Assembly: GCA_016126655.1 (NCBI GenBank)
Contig: CP065955.1
Span: 62,001 to 126,000, forward strand
Source of the DNA: Aerococcaceae bacterium zg-1292
GTDB taxonomy: Bacteria; Bacillota; Bacilli; Lactobacillales; Aerococcaceae
DNA length: 64,000 nt
Direction of reading: 5' to 3'
Translations under genes and position numbers: made by a program
Shown: positions 17,089-26,241 of the stretch, piece after piece
Numbering within the stretch: the stretch's first letter is position 1
How the letters are laid out: the number at the start of each line of letters is the position of its first letter
Notes under the pieces: generated by a model
What the model saw: only the letters and a program-made list of their open reading frames with translations
Databases searched by the model: none
Told to the model about the DNA's origin: nothing

Positions 17089-17952
17089 TTAAAATAGGCA
17101 AAGATAACAGATGACTAAATCTGGTAAATGTTGCAATTGCATGCCTGTTTCTTTGTAAAATTTTTGTAAGCGATAGGTTAATGTATTTCGATGAATATAG
17201 AGATGCTCTGCTGCTTGTGATAAGTTACCTTGGTGTTCGAATAAAGTTTGGATTAAACTACTATATTCATTATTTTGTCGAATAATTTGTTGTAGTGGCT
17301 GCAATAATTCTGTTTGTTGTAAAGCATGACGTCCTATTTTCCGGATGAGAATAGGGGTTAATGTTTCAAAACGGACACTAGCATCATGCTGGAATGTATG
17401 TTCCACTAAGGCTAATTCATGCTGATACTGAATTGGTAAATTCATAGTTAATGGATGTGTATAGCCGATAATGACACGCGTTGACGTATCAAAGTCAGTG
17501 TCCAATGTCTGGATTAATGCATGAAGTAATTCACCATCAAAATCATCAACTGCTTTAATTTTTAATAAGATGGTAAAGCGTTTAGGTGAGAGTTGAAACC
17601 ATTCGATAACTGGTGGAAAAGCTTCCTTAAATGTAGATAGCCATAAATCAAAGTTATCATCATGCTTAGCTTGTTTAAATTCAATATGTAACACTTGTAG
17701 GTTACCAGTAATAATTGGCACATTTTGCGAGGATTTTTCTAAAAATTTTTGCCAATGTGATTTTGGTTGCGAGTTTGGTTGCTCTTTAATCAATGCGGAT
17801 AGTAGCGCTAATTCTTTTGCTTGAATCGCTGTTTTAGGGATTGCAAGAGTTTGTCCTTCAATAGTTAAATGATGATGAGTAGCAATCAGTGAATCGGGAT
17901 TGTCAGGGTTGAGAATCGCACTGGGATATAATTGTTGGATTGTTTGAATCAC
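17089..17952 (-). CDS. PucR-type helix-turn-helix regulator
   Basis: A 287-residue protein. The C-terminal 60 residues (HQGNLSQAAEHLYIHRNTLTYRLQKF) are the PucR/CdaR-type helix-turn-helix. The N-terminal 220 residues show no standard sensory domain I can name. The GTG start at 17952 follows AAGGAGGTG; the longer frame has no ribosome binding site. It is followed by the LysR gene after 73 bases. The regulated pathway is unknown. Confidence 0.8.
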   Translation of the reverse strand: MIQTIQQLYPSAILNPDNPDSLIATHHHLTIEGQTLAIPKTAIQAKELALLSALIKEQPNSQPKSHWQKFLEKSSQNVPIITGNLQVLHIEFKQAKHDDNFDLWLSTFKEAFPPVIEWFQLSPKRFTILLKIKAVDDFDGELLHALIQTLDTDFDTSTRVIIGYTHPLTMNLPIQYQHELALVEHTFQHDASVRFETLTPILIRKIGRHALQQTELLQPLQQIIRQNNEYSSLIQTLFEHQGNLSQAAEHLYIHRNTLTYRLQKFYKETGMQLQHLPDLVICYLCLF

Positions 17953-18158
17953 TATAAAGCACCTCCTTGAAAATTTCACATTCTTAGTGTACCATATTTA
18001 ACGTTGATTACCTAGTATAGTAGCTAGTATTTCGTGGTTTGAAAAACGTACGACTGCGGGACAGTAGCTTGATTCTTTAGAGAAATTTTAGTCCGTAGAC
18101 GTAATGTTGAAGTGTGTTATTTTATTTCAAGATACCTAGCACAGGAGGAGACAATTGA

Positions 18159-18680
18159 ATGCATTTATCAGAATCAGAAAGATTGAGACATGAAAAGTGG
18201 ATGCGTGTGGCGTTAGCTCAAGCCGCCCTAGCTGAAAAACTAGGTGAAGTACCTATTGGTGCAGTCATTGTAAAAGATGAAAAAGTGATTGCTAAAGCAT
18301 ACAATTTGCGTGAATTATCCCATGTAGCAACGGCGCATGCAGAGTTATTGGCGATTAATGAAGCCAATCAATTGCAAGAAAAATGGCGCTTAGAAGGCGC
18401 AACATTATATGTTACGCTTGAACCGTGTCCGATGTGTGCAGGCGCTATTATTTTATCGCGTATTCAAACGGTGGTTTTTGGTGCAAGAGACCCTAAAGCA
18501 GGATGTGTGGGGAGTCTAATGAATATTGTAGAAGATACGCGTTTTAATCATAATGCTCAAGTGATTGAAGGTATTTTAGCAGAGGAATGCGGGCAGCGGT
18601 TGAGTCATTTTTTTAAAGCATTGCGAGAGAGACGTAAAAAAGAGAAAGTTATGCACAACTCTGTGGATAACTTGCAATAG
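18159..18680 (+). CDS. tadA: tRNA-specific adenosine deaminase
   Basis: A 173-residue deaminase that changes A34 to inosine in tRNA-Arg(ACG). Zinc ligands and the catalytic Glu are in THAELLAI-type sequence (AHAELLAINEA, about residues 59-69) and PCPMCAGA (about 88-95). Length is normal. AGGAGGAG precedes the ATG. Its place before the SRP RNA and dnaX is the usual Firmicutes order. Confidence 0.96.
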   Translation: MHLSESERLRHEKWMRVALAQAALAEKLGEVPIGAVIVKDEKVIAKAYNLRELSHVATAHAELLAINEANQLQEKWRLEGATLYVTLEPCPMCAGAIILSRIQTVVFGARDPKAGCVGSLMNIVEDTRFNHNAQVIEGILAEECGQRLSHFFKALRERRKKEKVMHNSVDNLQ

Positions 18681-18814
18681 TTGTGGATAACTAGTCAAGT
18701 GTTTGGCTAGGATTTGTGCCGGTATGTTCCATGATGAAATGGATGGTGCAAAAATTTCGCCCTATGTGTAAAATAATACTCGGAAATACCCAAATTCAAT
18801 AAATCTCTTGCAAA

Positions 18815-19005
18815 AAAAAAGAAGAGAACCTTATTCTTAAAGTTATCAGCCCATAAGAAAGAAGAGGTTCTCTATGCAAGCAATTATAACTCAAATTCTA
18901 TCGATTTTAAAGAAAAATGACTCATTATTTAGTTCAGAAGCAATGCTTAAACTATTTTTTGAAGAATTAACCGCAATACTAGCATTTTCAAAATACTTGT
19001 GCTAA
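18815..19005 (+). mobile_element. Insertion-sequence remnant
   Basis: AGAGAACCT and AGGTTCTCT are inverted around TTCTTA/TAAGAA just before ATG 18874, which opens a 43-codon frame (IITQILSILKKND, EEAMLKLFFEELT-like) that ends at TAA 19003. It reads like the first part of a transposase whose remainder is gone. I cannot assign the IS family. The remaining gap (18690-18814) shows nothing else. Confidence 0.5.
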
Positions 19006-19009
19006 TATA

Positions 19010-19092
19010 GAGATGAGGCAATGATGGCGTCACGAATCGAGTCAGGACCGGAAGGTAGCAGCTATAAGTGACAAAGTCATGTGCCTTTTTTG
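19010..19092 (+). ncRNA. ffs: Signal recognition particle RNA (small bacterial type)
   Basis: The SRP helix-8 tip is exact: GTCAGGACCGGAAGGTAGCAGC lies in a long hairpin whose arms are AGGCA...TGCCT, ATGA...TCAT and GTCAC...GTGAC. A T-run follows (CCTTTTTTG). The RNA binds Ffh for membrane targeting. It is placed between tadA and dnaX as in many Firmicutes. Ends are estimated from the stem. Confidence 0.95.
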
Positions 19093-19181
19093 TATGCAAA
19101 TGTAAAAGGTGTTGATAGCTCCCTTTCGGAGGACACCAACATCAAATGTTATAGAAGCAAATAAAAGTAATCGTTCATTTC

Positions 19182-19262
19182 ATGGAGTGAATGTACGTGC
19201 GTTGACTTGAATCATTGTAGTCGTGCTGTCGGTTTCAAGAGTAATGGTAGTCGGCGATAAAT
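19182..19262 (+). repeat. CL repeat, strongly degenerate, upstream of dnaX
   Basis: Only GCGTTGACTTGAATCATTG and a GTAATGGTAGTCGGCG part resemble the repeat. It is included because of its position and orientation; it could be chance. A separate hairpin (TGTTG...CAACA with GCTCC/GGAGG) lies at 19111-19143. Confidence 0.3.
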
Positions 19263-19338
19263 TCTACAAAACGATAATTTAAGTCTATGCTGTGATGTGA
19301 TATAATGAAGTGACAAAACGATAGAGGAGGACAATATC

Positions 19339-21246
19339 TTGAGTTACCAAGCATTATACCGCGTCTGGCGGCCACAGTCATTTGATGAATTAGTTGGGCA
19401 ACCGATGATTGCTGAAACATTAAAAAATGCCGTCAAACATGAGCAATTGAGTCACGCGTATTTGTTTACTGGACCTCGTGGTACAGGAAAAACAAGTGTG
19501 GCTAAAATTTTGGCGAAAGCGGTGAATTGTCCAAATCAAACGGATGGTAATCCATGCAATGAATGCGAGTTGTGTCGAGCGATTACTAGTGGTCAGTTGC
19601 CTGATGTGGTTGAAATTGATGCGGCGAGTAATAATGGGGTCGATGAAATTCGTGAATTGCGTGATAAGGTACGTTATGCCCCCACACAAGCGAAATATAA
19701 AGTCTATATCATTGACGAGGTACATATGTTGACGACGGGTGCTTTTAATGCGTTATTGAAGACATTGGAGGAACCACCGGCACATGTGCTATTTATTTTA
19801 GCAACGACAGAACCACATAAAATTCCGGCGACGATTTTATCGCGGACACAACGCTTTGATTTTCAACGAATTCATAATCATGACTTAATTGGACGGATGC
19901 AGTATATACTCGACCAACGGCAGGTGCCGGCAGAAGATGAGGCGCTAATGGTGATTGCAAGAGCTGCTAATGGCGGGATGCGTGATAGTTTAAGTTTGTT
20001 GGATCAAGCCTTATCGTATCAAGGCAATCGCTTAACATTAGCAGCAGCACTGGAAGTATCTGGTAGTGTCAATCATCAAGTTTATGTTAATTATATCGAA
20101 GATATTGCTCAAGCTGATGGTACAAAAGCGTTGATGATTGTCAAAGATGTTTTGCAATCAGGTAAACAAGCTAGTCGTTTTATTGAAGAGTTGATATTGT
20201 TTGCGCGTGATGTATTATTGTCGCACTACACGAAAAAGAATGATACATTGTTGAGTGATGAAGAATTGAATGATTTGAACCAAGCGGTTCCAGCAGCATT
20301 TTATTTTGAACTAATTCATGCACTCAATCACGCTCAGTCGCAAATGCGTTTTAGCAATCAACCGGATTTGTATTTAGAAGTCATCACGATTCAAATGGCA
20401 CAAAATAAAGGGAATAATATTGTGCCAACGCCCGTAACGGGACCAAATGATGAGGTGTTATGGCAGCGGATTGAACAACTAGAGTCAAAAATAAAACAAT
20501 TAGAAACTCGTTTAGCACAATCTGCAAATACATCCGCACATTCCCAGTCACAAAGTGAACGAGTGGAAAGCAGCGTTTCGCGCAAAAGACCAGCTACAGT
20601 GAAGCGTCAATATCAGCAGCAGACTGAAGCGATTTATCGTGTATTAGACCAAGCGACGCGCGCTCATATTGAGCGTTTAAAACAACAATGGCCAACAATA
20701 TTAGCGAATGTGACCCCGCAAGAGCGTGCTAAGTTCAACGGGACATATCCTCTTGCTGCCGGAGCAGGTGTTGGATTAATTAGTTTTAAAAACGAAGCAT
20801 TTTGCGGTATCGTACAAAATGATGCGGATTTGCTGCAACAAATTGAAGCGCTCTGTGCACAATATATTCAAGAGCCGATTCACTTGGAGTTTATCGTAGA
20901 CAGTGAATGGCACGCATTGAGACAGGATTATAAAATTCTGCGTGAAAAAAATGGTGGCAAGCCAATAACGTCGGCGAAGGAAGTAGAAAAAAATAAGGGT
21001 ACAGAGTCGTTGAATGAAGTATCAGTAACGCAACAACATACGGTTGAAGCAGAAACGTCTGCAAATACATCGCTGGAGCAGGATGAAGTGTCGGCTAAAC
21101 CGGTTGAATCCGTCGCTGACGTCATGCAACGCGTTAAAACGGTACCTGACACTGCCGTAATGGAAGAGGAAGAAACACCTGAAGTTATCGCGAAAGCCAT
21201 TGAATTATTTGGTGAAAACAATGTGACAATTTTATATGATGAATAA
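19339..21246 (+). CDS. dnaX: DNA polymerase III subunit gamma/tau
   Basis: A 635-residue clamp-loader ATPase. Walker A is GPRGTGKTS (about residues 45-53), four cysteines form the zinc module (CPNQTDGNPCNECELC), then DEVHML, the sensor ATTEPHK and the SRC-type finger (ILSRTQRFDF). The C-terminal third is variable and acidic. The start codon is TTG 19339 after AGAGGAGG. It heads the cluster with ybaB and recR. Confidence 0.97.
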   Translation: MSYQALYRVWRPQSFDELVGQPMIAETLKNAVKHEQLSHAYLFTGPRGTGKTSVAKILAKAVNCPNQTDGNPCNECELCRAITSGQLPDVVEIDAASNNGVDEIRELRDKVRYAPTQAKYKVYIIDEVHMLTTGAFNALLKTLEEPPAHVLFILATTEPHKIPATILSRTQRFDFQRIHNHDLIGRMQYILDQRQVPAEDEALMVIARAANGGMRDSLSLLDQALSYQGNRLTLAAALEVSGSVNHQVYVNYIEDIAQADGTKALMIVKDVLQSGKQASRFIEELILFARDVLLSHYTKKNDTLLSDEELNDLNQAVPAAFYFELIHALNHAQSQMRFSNQPDLYLEVITIQMAQNKGNNIVPTPVTGPNDEVLWQRIEQLESKIKQLETRLAQSANTSAHSQSQSERVESSVSRKRPATVKRQYQQQTEAIYRVLDQATRAHIERLKQQWPTILANVTPQERAKFNGTYPLAAGAGVGLISFKNEAFCGIVQNDADLLQQIEALCAQYIQEPIHLEFIVDSEWHALRQDYKILREKNGGKPITSAKEVEKNKGTESLNEVSVTQQHTVEAETSANTSLEQDEVSAKPVESVADVMQRVKTVPDTAVMEEEETPEVIAKAIELFGENNVTILYDE

Positions 21247-21251
21247 TCAAA

Positions 21252-21293
21252 ATGAGTAGGAGCAGTGTTTGTAACAGGTGCCCTACTCTTTTT
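21252..21293 (+). terminator. Probable terminator after dnaX
   Basis: GAGTAGG pairs with CCTACTC around a 21-base partly paired loop and is followed by TTTTTG. Confidence 0.7.
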
Positions 21294-21383
21294 GTAAAAT
21301 ATAAATATTCAGTAGAGTGTTTGCCACTTAAGGCATAAAATATGATAAAATAATAGTAGAAACAATGATTTGGAGGATGGACA

Positions 21384-21707
21384 ATGCGAGGAATGGGAAA
21401 TATGGGCAACATACAAGGAATGTTGCAAAAAGCACAAAAATTGCAAAAAGAAATGGACAAAGAACAAGCTAAAATTGAAGAAACAGTATTTGAAAAAAGC
21501 GATAATAATCAATTAGTTACCGTTAAGATGACGGGCAACTATCAAATAACAGAATTAACCATCGCCCCGGATTTATTAGACCCAGATGATGTAGAGATGT
21601 TACAAGATTTAGTGTTGTCAACGGTAAATGATTTAATTACTGACATTAATACGACAACGAAAGAACGACTAGGTAAATTTTCTAAAGGAATGAACTTGCC
21701 ATTTTAA
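21384..21707 (+). CDS. YbaB/EbfC nucleoid-associated protein
   Basis: A 107-residue DNA-binding protein of the YbaB/EbfC family. It has a Met/Gly-rich start, a helical first part (MLQKAQKLQKEMDKEQ), a central beta part (VTVKMTGNYQITELTI) and the PDLLDPDDVEMLQDLV segment typical of the family. Such proteins form dimers that bind DNA, and the gene always accompanies dnaX and recR. GGAGG precedes the ATG. Confidence 0.95.
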   Translation: MRGMGNMGNIQGMLQKAQKLQKEMDKEQAKIEETVFEKSDNNQLVTVKMTGNYQITELTIAPDLLDPDDVEMLQDLVLSTVNDLITDINTTTKERLGKFSKGMNLPF

Positions 21708-21714
21708 CAAGTGT

Positions 21715-21833
21715 AATAGAGTGTGGCAAGAATGTTTTGAAATGGACCACAGTAGAAAGTTAACGGCGAGTGAGCAGCTCGTAAAGGAAACGTTTGAAGT
21801 GGCGTCATTTCAGTAGGTGGGAATTAGAATAAC
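21715..21833 (+). repeat. CL repeat, degenerate, first of three before recR
   Basis: GTGTGGCAAGAATG, GGACCACAGTAGAAA, a hairpin ACGGCGAGTGAGCAGCTCGT, GAAGTGGCGTCATTTCA and GAATTAGAATAAC follow the repeat order. It has decayed more than the two next copies. Confidence 0.6.
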
Positions 21834-21953
21834 CATAGTGTGAGCGCGGGTGTTCTGACTTGAACCACTGGAGCAGAGGTCGTAGAAGCGCTGGGGCGCT
21901 TCAAGAGCAAAGCGAAGTGGACGTCAAGTCAACCCAAGCGAATCAGAATTAAC
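21834..21953 (+). repeat. CL repeat, reference copy A before recR
   Basis: A 120-base unit starting CATAGTGTGAGCGCGGG. GACTTGA (with preceding T) pairs with TCAAGTCA; CCACT with AGTGG; the inner hairpin is GAAGCGC-TGGG-GCGCTTC; an outer CGCGGG can pair with CCCAAGCG. It ends in AATCAGAATTAAC and is joined directly to the next copy's CATAG. Confidence 0.92.
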
Positions 21954-22077
21954 CATAGTGTGAGCGCGGGCGTACAGCCTCGAACCACTGGAGCAAAATA
22001 CCGGCGTGCGAGTCATCGTGCAGAGGAATTTTGCGAAGTGGACGTCGAGGTTGCCTAAGCGAGCCAGAATTAGGAGG
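21954..22077 (+). repeat. CL repeat, reference copy B before recR
   Basis: The same plan as the copy before it but with changed and matching arms: GCCTCGA pairs with TCGAGGT, GGGC with GCCT, GCAAAAT with ATTTTGC, and the inner hairpin has GTGCGA with TCGTGC. The 3' end GAGCCAGAATTAGGAGG is the recR ribosome binding site. Confidence 0.92.
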
Positions 22078-22082
22078 ATTTT

Positions 22083-22679
22083 ATGCAGTATCCAGCACCA
22101 ATTGCTAAATTGATTAACAGTTTCACGAAATTACCTGGTGTTGGGGCTAAAACAGCGGCTCGGCTGGCCTTTCATGTGATTGATATGGATGAACGTGAGG
22201 TAACAGAATTTGCACAAAACCTGATTAATGTGAAACGTGATTTAAAATATTGTCATATTTGCGGGAATATTACAGATGTTGATCCATGCATTATTTGCTC
22301 TGACAGTCATCGTGATGTTTCAACGATTTTAGTAGTAGAAGATACAAGAGCGATTATGTCGTTAGAGCGGATGCAAGAATATCATGGGTTGTATCATGTT
22401 TTGCAGGGTGTTTTATCGCCGATGGAAGGTGTTGGGCCTGATGATTTGAACATTACACAATTAATTCAGCGTCTTCAAGATGAACGGATTAAAGAGGTAA
22501 TTATCGCAACCAATGCGACAGCGGAAGGTGAAGCAACGGCGATGTACTTGTCACGTTTATTAAAGCCGGCAGGAATTAAAGTGACCCGATTGGCACATGG
22601 GCTGGCAGTGGGTAGCGATATTGAATACGCAGATGAAATGACATTGTTTAGAGCAATTGAGGGACGCAGAGAATTATAA
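22083..22679 (+). CDS. recR: Recombination protein RecR
   Basis: A 198-residue recombination mediator. It has a helix-hairpin-helix at the start ([15 protein letters not shown]), four cysteines in [16 protein letters not shown] (about 57-72), a Toprim domain with VVEDTRAIM, and a Walker-B-like C-terminus. It loads RecA at gaps together with RecO. Full length. AGGAGG from the CL repeat lies five bases before the ATG. Confidence 0.97.
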   Translation: MQYPAPIAKLINSFTKLPGVGAKTAARLAFHVIDMDEREVTEFAQNLINVKRDLKYCHICGNITDVDPCIICSDSHRDVSTILVVEDTRAIMSLERMQEYHGLYHVLQGVLSPMEGVGPDDLNITQLIQRLQDERIKEVIIATNATAEGEATAMYLSRLLKPAGIKVTRLAHGLAVGSDIEYADEMTLFRAIEGRREL

Positions 22680-22728
22680 AATAAATTGAGAATAGCAGTA
22701 GCATCTCATTTAGTTTAGGAGTACATGA

Positions 22729-23361
22729 ATGAATCAAGGATATTTTATCACGTTTGAAGGACCCGAAGGTGCTGGAAAAACGACGGTAATACAATTATTA
22801 GTAGAAAAATTAAAAGATGAGGGCTATCCAGATATTGTGGTCACACGAGAACCTGGGGGGAGTCACATAGCAGAACAAATTCGAACAGTCATTCTCGATT
22901 GTAATAATACATTGATGGATAAGCGTACAGAAGCATTATTGTTTGCAGCAGCTAGAAGACAGCATTTAGTGGAAGTGGTGTTACCAGCATTAGAACAAGG
23001 CAAAATTGTGTTATGCGATCGATTTATCGATAGTTCATTAGCATATCAAGGCTTAGCGCGCGATATTGAAGTGGAAAAAATCTGGGATATTAATCAATTT
23101 GCAATTGAAGGGACATTGCCTGATTTAACCTTGTTAATTGATGTACCAGCAGAAATTGGGCTCGAAAGAATTCACCAGTCGCGCAAAGATGAAAAATTTG
23201 ACCGATTAGATCAAGAAGCGTTAACGTTTCACCAACAAGTACGTGAAGCATTTCTATCATTAGCGAAAGAATATGCCCGTATCAAAGTTATTGATGGAAC
23301 CCAAGCGTTAGAAGACGTCGTTCAACATTGTATGGATTATATCCAACAACAAGTAAAATAA
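22729..23361 (+). CDS. tmk: Thymidylate kinase
   Basis: A 210-residue dTMP kinase: P-loop FEGPEGAGKTT (about residues 8-18), DR motif in CDRFIDSSLAYQG, and the lid region RIHQSRKDEKFDRLD. It makes dTDP for DNA synthesis. It heads the tmk - c-di-AMP receptor - holB - yabA string. Confidence 0.97.
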   Translation: MNQGYFITFEGPEGAGKTTVIQLLVEKLKDEGYPDIVVTREPGGSHIAEQIRTVILDCNNTLMDKRTEALLFAAARRQHLVEVVLPALEQGKIVLCDRFIDSSLAYQGLARDIEVEKIWDINQFAIEGTLPDLTLLIDVPAEIGLERIHQSRKDEKFDRLDQEALTFHQQVREAFLSLAKEYARIKVIDGTQALEDVVQHCMDYIQQQVK

Positions 23362-23472
23362 GGTATAACAAGGATTGCTCTGCTCGAGCAGCGAACAATA
23401 TAGCATTGAGGTGCTGTGAAAGTTAGCGAAATAGCAGCAAAGCCAATCCACGTAAGCAAAAACTAGAGGAGG
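23362..23472 (+). repeat. CL repeat upstream of c-di-AMP receptor gene
   Basis: A divergent copy: GGATTG pairs with CAATCC and CTGCT with AGCAG at matching places, the inner hairpin is unlike other copies, and the end ACGTAAGCAAAAACTAGAGGAGG provides the ribosome binding site. Confidence 0.6.
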
Positions 23473-23480
23473 TTATTGTG

Positions 23481-23813
23481 ATGATGAAATTAGTCATAGC
23501 AGTCGTACAAGACCAAGATAAAAATATTTTAAGTGATGCATTTTATGAAGCAGATATTCGTGCTACCAAATTAAGCTCAACGGGCGGCTTTTTACGTTCA
23601 GGTAATACGACTTTTATTATCGGGATTGAAGAGGAACGTGTGGATGAAGTCTTAGAATTAATTAAAGTAAGCTGTCAAGCACGTGAACAATTTATTTCTT
23701 CGCCAGTTAACTTAGATGTGAGCCTTGATGTTACCGCAGCTTATCCAGTAAAAGTTAAGGTCGGTGGCGCGACGGTCTTTGTCTTACCAATCGATGAATT
23801 CCTACAATTTTAA
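23481..23813 (+). CDS. Cyclic-di-AMP receptor (DarA/PstA-like)
   Basis: A 110-residue PII-like protein. ATKLSSTGGFLRSGNTTFIIGIE is the signature stretch around the nucleotide-binding loop, followed by ERVDEVLELIK. Trimers of this family bind c-di-AMP; the downstream target is not established. The last bases overlap the holB start. ATG 23481 is eight bases from GAGGAGG; ATG 23484 is equally possible. Confidence 0.93.
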   Translation: MMKLVIAVVQDQDKNILSDAFYEADIRATKLSSTGGFLRSGNTTFIIGIEEERVDEVLELIKVSCQAREQFISSPVNLDVSLDVTAAYPVKVKVGGATVFVLPIDEFLQF

Positions 23814-24763
23814 TGGCGATGACAGAGGTTAAACAATATTTTTTCCAACAAGTCAAACAAGGGACACTCAGTCATGCATATTTATTTGTTGGTGATGACA
23901 CTGTTCAAAAAGATGATAGCACAACTGCGATAATGCAAGCCATGGTTTGCCCTAATTTCTTGGAGATGGGGCAACCTTGTTTTGAATGTGAACATTGTCG
24001 ACGCATTCAAGCAAATCAGTGGGCGGATGTGTATCGAGTAGTACCCGAAACGAAAACGATAAAAATTGATCAAATTCGAGAATTGAGAGAGTGGTTGATG
24101 CTCAGTCCAATCGAATCGCACTGTAAATTTGCGATTATTGAGCAAGCGGAAACGATGAATGCAGCTTCGGCGAATGCATTACTAACGATTTTAGAAGAGC
24201 CGAAGAGTGAAGTCTATATCCTATTATATGTAAATGAAGCCAATAATATTTTGCCGACGATTCAATCAAGAGCGCAGCAAATTCGGTTCAAGCAACCAAC
24301 TGTGTTAACATTTGAAAATAGTGAATTTGAATCATTATCAGCCGTATATAAGAGACGATTGATTCAATTACCCTATCAAACGCGAGCAGCTTTAATGAAT
24401 TTAACAGTTGATGATGTAGAGCAATGGTTTAAGGCGTATGATGAATTGTATCAATGGTTATATTTGAAAGAACCATTAACATTTGCACTGATTCAAGTGC
24501 GGATGAAACAATTCATAACTGCTAATTACGTGAATTATGGATTAGATTATTTGCAGTTGTTAAATCATCAAATGATAATGTATTTAACCGACAATCAATC
24601 GGAGGTGTTTCAATTGATTGAATCCATTGCTCAAAAACAGACGACACAAGTAGCGGAATTATTGAGACTGAATCAACAGTTAATTGAAGCCAAGCAGTAT
24701 TTAGCATTCAATGTATCGCCTCAATTGGTGGTAGAAAAACTTGTATTGGCAACAGTAAAATAA
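23813..24763 (+). CDS. holB: DNA polymerase III subunit delta'
   Basis: A 316-residue clamp-loader subunit. It has the AAA+ fold without a working P-loop (LFVGDDTVQKDDST in place of GxxxxGKT), a cysteine cluster (CPNFLEMGQPCFECEHC), and SANALLTILEEPKSEVYILLYVNEANNILPTIQSRAQQ-type sensor and finger sequence. Shorter and more divergent than dnaX. It begins on the stop of the preceding gene. Confidence 0.92.
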   Translation: MAMTEVKQYFFQQVKQGTLSHAYLFVGDDTVQKDDSTTAIMQAMVCPNFLEMGQPCFECEHCRRIQANQWADVYRVVPETKTIKIDQIRELREWLMLSPIESHCKFAIIEQAETMNAASANALLTILEEPKSEVYILLYVNEANNILPTIQSRAQQIRFKQPTVLTFENSEFESLSAVYKRRLIQLPYQTRAALMNLTVDDVEQWFKAYDELYQWLYLKEPLTFALIQVRMKQFITANYVNYGLDYLQLLNHQMIMYLTDNQSEVFQLIESIAQKQTTQVAELLRLNQQLIEAKQYLAFNVSPQLVVEKLVLATVK

Positions 24764-24785
24764 AAAATAAAAGTGGGGATATTCA

Positions 24786-25154
24786 TTGGAGCAACAATCA
24801 GTACAACGTTTAATTCAAACAATTCAAGAACAGTCATTACATTATCAAGACACCGTGCAGCAGTTGACGCAGGCTGTCTTATCATTAAGTGAAGAAAATA
24901 ATCGTTTACGAATGTTAAATCATGAATTAGAAGATCAATTACAACAGTATGTAATTGAGCATTTGCCAGAGGCGCATCCTATTGTCCAAGAACAACAGCC
25001 CTCCCATAAAAAAACAACGAGTGGTAAAGAAAGATTACAAGGGTTTTATGATGATGGCATTCACGTTTGTCATGAATTATTCGGACAACGGCGCCAGTCG
25101 GATGAGGAATGTTTATTTTGCCAAGGCATTATTTTGGGATTGGATCAAGTGTAA
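24786..25154 (+). CDS. yabA: DNA replication initiation control protein YabA
   Basis: A 122-residue protein. The N-terminal leucine-zipper-like coiled coil (residues 1-55) tetramerises in the family, and the C-terminal zinc module has CHELFG and CLFCQG. YabA links DnaA and the sliding clamp to limit initiation. The start is TTG 24786 after GTGGGGAT. The stop overlaps the start of the methyltransferase gene. Confidence 0.95.
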   Translation: MEQQSVQRLIQTIQEQSLHYQDTVQQLTQAVLSLSEENNRLRMLNHELEDQLQQYVIEHLPEAHPIVQEQQPSHKKTTSGKERLQGFYDDGIHVCHELFGQRRQSDEECLFCQGIILGLDQV

Positions 25155-25903
25155 TGGAATCAGTAGTTTTGAAAGAGCATGAACGCATTGACCAATTAAT
25201 TCGTGAACAACGTCAAATTATTCAAAGTAAAGAATTCTTTTCATTTTCACTTGATGCTGTTTTATTAGCGGACTTTGTGCGGCTACCGAATCGCCGGAGC
25301 TTTCGTTACTTAGATTTTTGTTCCGGAAATGGAATTATCCCTCTCTTATTGAGTGGTCGGACAACGGCTAAGTTAGAAGGGATTGAATTGCAGGCGCCGC
25401 TCGTTGATATGGCACAGCGTAGTATTCAGCTTAACCAATTGGAACATCAAATCACTATCACACAAGGTGACATTAATCAATTAAGCAAGCCAAGTATTCC
25501 CTACGATATCATTACGTGTAACCCGCCTTATTTTTTAGTTGAATCCTCCAAAGGATTACATCATTTAACCAGCCATCAATTAGCGCGTCATGAAGTGTCA
25601 CTGACGATGGCTCAATGGATTAAAAAAGCCGGACAATTATTACGCGATAAGGGAAGATTGTACATCGTGCATCGTCCGGAGCGTTTGGATGATTTGATGG
25701 AACATTTACTGGCGCATCAATTTTCAGTGCATCGTATCAAGTTTGCACATCCCAAAAAAGAGGCGTTAGCGAATATTGTGTTGATTGAAGCGATTTATCG
25801 CGGTGGCCGACGTGGGATTCGCATTGAGCCACCGATTATTGTTCATGATAATCAACATCAATATACAAAAGAAATGCAGGCGATTTATTTTGGTGCAGGA
25901 TAA
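25154..25903 (+). CDS. tRNA1(Val) adenine-37 N6-methyltransferase-like protein
   Basis: A 249-residue SAM-dependent methyltransferase of the TrmN6/YabB type. Motif I is [15 protein letters not shown], then [15 protein letters not shown], and the catalytic NPPY in [11 protein letters not shown]. In the family it methylates A37 of tRNA-Val. The ATG overlaps the yabA stop (TAATG). The longer frame from 25109 lies inside yabA and is not used. Confidence 0.92.
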   Translation: MESVVLKEHERIDQLIREQRQIIQSKEFFSFSLDAVLLADFVRLPNRRSFRYLDFCSGNGIIPLLLSGRTTAKLEGIELQAPLVDMAQRSIQLNQLEHQITITQGDINQLSKPSIPYDIITCNPPYFLVESSKGLHHLTSHQLARHEVSLTMAQWIKKAGQLLRDKGRLYIVHRPERLDDLMEHLLAHQFSVHRIKFAHPKKEALANIVLIEAIYRGGRRGIRIEPPIIVHDNQHQYTKEMQAIYFGAG

Positions 25904-26240
25904 GCAACATTATTTTTATGTCTTATATTGTCAAGACGATACCTTATATGGTGGGTACACGAATGATTTAGCAAAACGGCTAAAGACGCATCAAAGTGGT
26001 AAGGGTGCTAAGTATACGCGTGTGAAGACAAGACATCCGTTACAGTTGATTTATGCTGAACGCTGGGGTAGTAAGTCACAAGCGATGAGACAGGAGTACT
26101 GGTTTAAACAATTAAAACGTTATGATAAAGAGCGTTATTTAGGACAGGCTGGGATTGCAACCTTACCGACGACACAATGTGTGATTGTGAATAAGTTGGA
26201 GCGAACAAGTGGGAAAGATGATGGAGAGAGTGGGAGATAG
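25893..26240 (+). CDS. GIY-YIG nuclease-domain protein (YazA/YhbQ-like)
   Basis: A 115-residue protein whose first 85 residues form a GIY-YIG domain: [26 protein letters not shown] gives the two motifs as YVL and YGG, then [26 protein letters not shown] with the catalytic Glu. The tail is variable. The precise DNA substrate is unknown. GTG 25893 overlaps the end of the methyltransferase gene; an in-frame TTG lies three bases before. Confidence 0.9.
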   Translation: MQDKQHYFYVLYCQDDTLYGGYTNDLAKRLKTHQSGKGAKYTRVKTRHPLQLIYAERWGSKSQAMRQEYWFKQLKRYDKERYLGQAGIATLPTTQCVIVNKLERTSGKDDGESGR

Positions 26241-26241
26241 C

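Noticed and set aside
20940-21000. A-rich slippery sites in dnaX (GAA AAA AAT twice) that could give a gamma-type short product
   Set aside because: They lie near the end of the tau part, without a visible stimulatory hairpin, and the product would be almost full length; frameshifting is not needed in most Firmicutes.
21715-22077. Tandem CL repeats as a CRISPR array
   Set aside because: Units are 120 bases, diverge from each other, have no unique spacers and no cas genes are near.
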